Source: Streptosporangiaceae bacterium
GTDB taxonomy: Bacteria > Actinomycetota > Actinomycetes > Streptosporangiales > Streptosporangiaceae
Length of the DNA stretch: 8,046 nucleotides
Reading direction: 5' to 3'
Assembly: GCA_030050125.1 (NCBI GenBank)
Contig: JASIJN010000429.1
Coordinates: forward strand, 1-8,046
This document shows positions 4,999-8,046 of this stretch, piece after piece. Made by a program: the position numbers and the translations under genes. Each line of letters starts with the position of its first letter. Position 1 is the first letter of the stretch. The notes below the pieces were generated by a model. That model was not told the origin of the DNA. It did no database searches and saw only the letters and a program-made list of their open reading frames with translations.

Positions 4999-5913
4999 GT
5001 GCGCCGCCTCGCCACCCTCCGTGCCGTCGCGGTCATCGCCGCGCTGGCGGCGTGCGCCGTGGCCGCGGGCCCAGCCAGCTCCGTGAGCTCCTCGCCGCGC
5101 CGGGCCGGCGTCCCGCCCGCGAGCTACTACCTGGCGCTCGGTGACTCGCTGTCCCAGGGCGTCCAGCCCGACCCGGCCGGGGCCAGCCTGCCGACCGGCC
5201 AGGGCTACGCCGACCAGCTCTACGCCGCGCTGCGGGTCGGCGACCCCGGGCTGAGGCTGGTCAAGCTGGGCTGTTCCGGCGAGACCACCAGTACCATGAT
5301 CAACGGCGGGATCTGCCGCTACCCGGCCGGCTCGCAGCTCGCGCAGGCGGTCGCCTTCCTGCGCGGCCACCGCGGCCAGGTGTCGCTGATCACCATCGAC
5401 ATCGGCGCCAACGACCCGGACTCCTGCATCCAGCTCCCGACCATCACCAAGGTCGTCGCCTGCGTCACCAAGAGCTTCCCCCAGACCACCGTCAACCTCA
5501 CGAAGATCATGAGCAGGCTGCGCTCGGCGGCCGGCCCCGGGGTGCGCATCATCGGCATGAACTACTACGTGCCCGCCCTGGCCGAGTGGCGCGACGGGCC
5601 GCTCGGCCGTCAGGTCGCGCGGCTCGCCGAGCGGCTGGTGGCCGGATACAACCGGCTGCTGAGCGTGATCTACCAGTCGTTCGGCGCCCGCGTCGCGAAC
5701 GTCTTCGGCGCGTTCCACAGCGCGGACTTCACCGACCAGGTGACGCTGCCTGGCCTCGGCCGGGTGCCCCGCAACGTGGCCGCGATCTGCCTGTGGACCT
5801 GGGAGTGCGCGGCGGGCCCGCGCGGGCCGAACGAGCACGCCCGGCCGGTCGGATACGGCGTCATCGCCCTGACCTTCCTGCTCACCGACCTAAATCAAGA
5901 CCAGCATTCTTAA
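4999..5913 (+). CDS. Exported SGNH/GDSL-family hydrolase (esterase/lipase)
   Basis: The 304-residue protein begins with an export signal: MRRLATLR, then a hydrophobic stretch to about residue 24. LAAC at 16-19 fits a lipobox, so it may be a lipoprotein anchored by C19 rather than a freely secreted enzyme. The SGNH blocks are visible: GDSLSQG (48-54, nucleophile S50), block II Gly in LGCSGETT (G94), GAND (136-139, N138) and a C-terminal histidine (H280 in NEHARPVGYG). The usual Asp two residues before the histidine appears replaced by N278. Six further cysteines occur as neighbours in sequence (92/106, 143/155, 264/270), consistent with three disulfides, as in secreted streptomycete esterases of this family. 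The substrate is unknown; an acyl ester is expected. GTG 4999 is set by AGGAGG. The TAA stop overlaps the stop of the convergent repeat-protein gene. Confidence 0.88.
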   Translation: MRRLATLRAVAVIAALAACAVAAGPASSVSSSPRRAGVPPASYYLALGDSLSQGVQPDPAGASLPTGQGYADQLYAALRVGDPGLRLVKLGCSGETTSTMINGGICRYPAGSQLAQAVAFLRGHRGQVSLITIDIGANDPDSCIQLPTITKVVACVTKSFPQTTVNLTKIMSRLRSAAGPGVRIIGMNYYVPALAEWRDGPLGRQVARLAERLVAGYNRLLSVIYQSFGARVANVFGAFHSADFTDQVTLPGLGRVPRNVAAICLWTWECAAGPRGPNEHARPVGYGVIALTFLLTDLNQDQHS

Positions 5914-6209
5914 CGCTCCGGCCCGGGGTGACGGCCGGCCCGCCAGGCCATCACGGCCCCGGTGGACAGGCCCGACAGGATGGACCGGCTGGACAGCACC
6001 GAGAACATCGAGCCGAGGCTGGCCAGCGAGCCCACCGAGGCAAGCGACAGGATCGAGCCCGCCGAGGCGAACGACAGGATCGAGCCCACCGAGCCCACCG
6101 ACAGGATCGAGCCCGCGCTGCCGATCGACAGGATCGACCCAGTGGAGCCGATGCTCAGGATCGAGTTCTCCGAGCGGACCAACCTTTTCGGGCCGCGCTG
6201 ATCTTTCAT
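5910..6209 (-). CDS. Small Ser/Gly/Ile nonapeptide-repeat protein of unknown function
   Basis: I recognise no family with certainty. The 99-residue product has a basic N-terminus (MKDQRGPKRLVRSEN). It then has five regular nonapeptides of consensus ILS[IVFL][GA]S[TAV]GS (17-61), degenerate copies to about residue 85, and a basic tail ending WRAGRHPGPER. Residues 16-74 carry no charge, suggesting a membrane-embedded, beta-solenoid or self-assembling core. The minus frame is preferred over other open frames for three reasons: GC-ending codons, serine positions kept while the codon switches between TCG, TCC and AGC, and a TAA stop that interlocks with the SGNH stop. The gene starts 20 bp after the ABC-F stop, so the two are probably cotranscribed. 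No clear Shine-Dalgarno precedes the ATG, and coupled translation is possible. The opposite strand could encode an acidic DRIEP-type repeat, which I judge to be a shadow. Confidence 0.65.
   Translation of the reverse strand: MKDQRGPKRLVRSENSILSIGSTGSILSIGSAGSILSVGSVGSILSFASAGSILSLASVGSLASLGSMFSVLSSRSILSGLSTGAVMAWRAGRHPGPER
5955..6161 (-). repeat. 27-bp tandem repeat encoding the nonapeptide units
   Basis: On the plus strand GACAGGATCGAGCCC recurs at 6046, 6073 and 6100, with variants at 6127 and 6154, each exactly 27 bp apart. Units to the left (5955-6045) are progressively degenerate. The period is a multiple of three, so every reading frame stays periodic. This explains the open frames on both strands. 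Confidence 0.85.
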
Positions 6210-6229
6210 GCGGGCATTGTCGCACCGGC

Positions 6230-8008
<1,779 letters not shown>

Positions 8009-8046
8009 CGCTCCGCGCTCGCGCGGATGACCGCGGCGCCTGCGGC
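8009..8046. other. Upstream edge of the ABC-F gene
   Basis: These 38 bases hold only a close GGAG ribosome-site-like sequence (8011-8014 on the minus strand). No promoter hexamers, stop codon in the ABC-F frame or other gene are visible before the window ends. Confidence 0.4.

Noticed and set aside
5962..6201. Acidic DRIEPxEP repeat frame on the plus strand, 79 codons
   Set aside because: Periodicity in all frames follows from a 27-bp repeat. Serine codon switching and the interlocked stop favour the minus frame, although this is not fully excluded.

Overview
The window is about 70% G+C. It has strongly G/C-ending codons, GTG starts, an Ala/Arg/Pro-rich proteome and a tam/tamR gene pair known from Streptomyces. 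Together these point to the chromosome of a high-GC actinomycete (Streptomycetales/Streptosporangiales type). The species cannot be named from the sequence alone.

Left part (1-1403): a C-rich tandem repeat at the window edge is followed by an AT-richer promoter-like stretch. Next comes a solitary gene (445-1308) for a protein with two helix-turn-helix segments and a C-terminal domain that resembles a single-motif LAGLIDADG-type fold. It seems to be read from a leaderless transcript. A tRNA-Gln(TTG) lies just beyond it on the opposite strand.

Lipid module (1571-3432): a membrane fatty-acyl desaturase with three histidine boxes is followed after 12 bp by a TetR-family regulator. About 75 bp upstream of the desaturase is an array of three TACG-N4-CGTA inverted repeats, a good candidate operator for that regulator.

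Trans-aconitate module (3429-4877): tam (trans-aconitate 2-methyltransferase, minus strand) is divergent from a MarR-family gene matching TamR. Two TCTTGA-NN-TCAAGA-type palindromes lie between them. This is the arrangement described in Streptomyces coelicolor, where TamR links citrate-cycle intermediates to removal of trans-aconitate.

Right part (4869-8008): a three-copy 13-bp G-rich tandem repeat begins inside the tamR stop region. It is followed by an exported SGNH/GDSL hydrolase (plus strand). Converging on that gene from the right are an ABC-F ATPase and, 20 bp downstream of it, a 99-codon gene for a Ser/Gly/Ile nonapeptide-repeat protein. The repeat protein is the least explained item in the window. 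Codon switching at its serine positions argues that it is a real protein.

Both convergent gene pairs (TetR/tam and SGNH/repeat protein) end in stop codons that overlap by four bases, so the region is very tightly packed.
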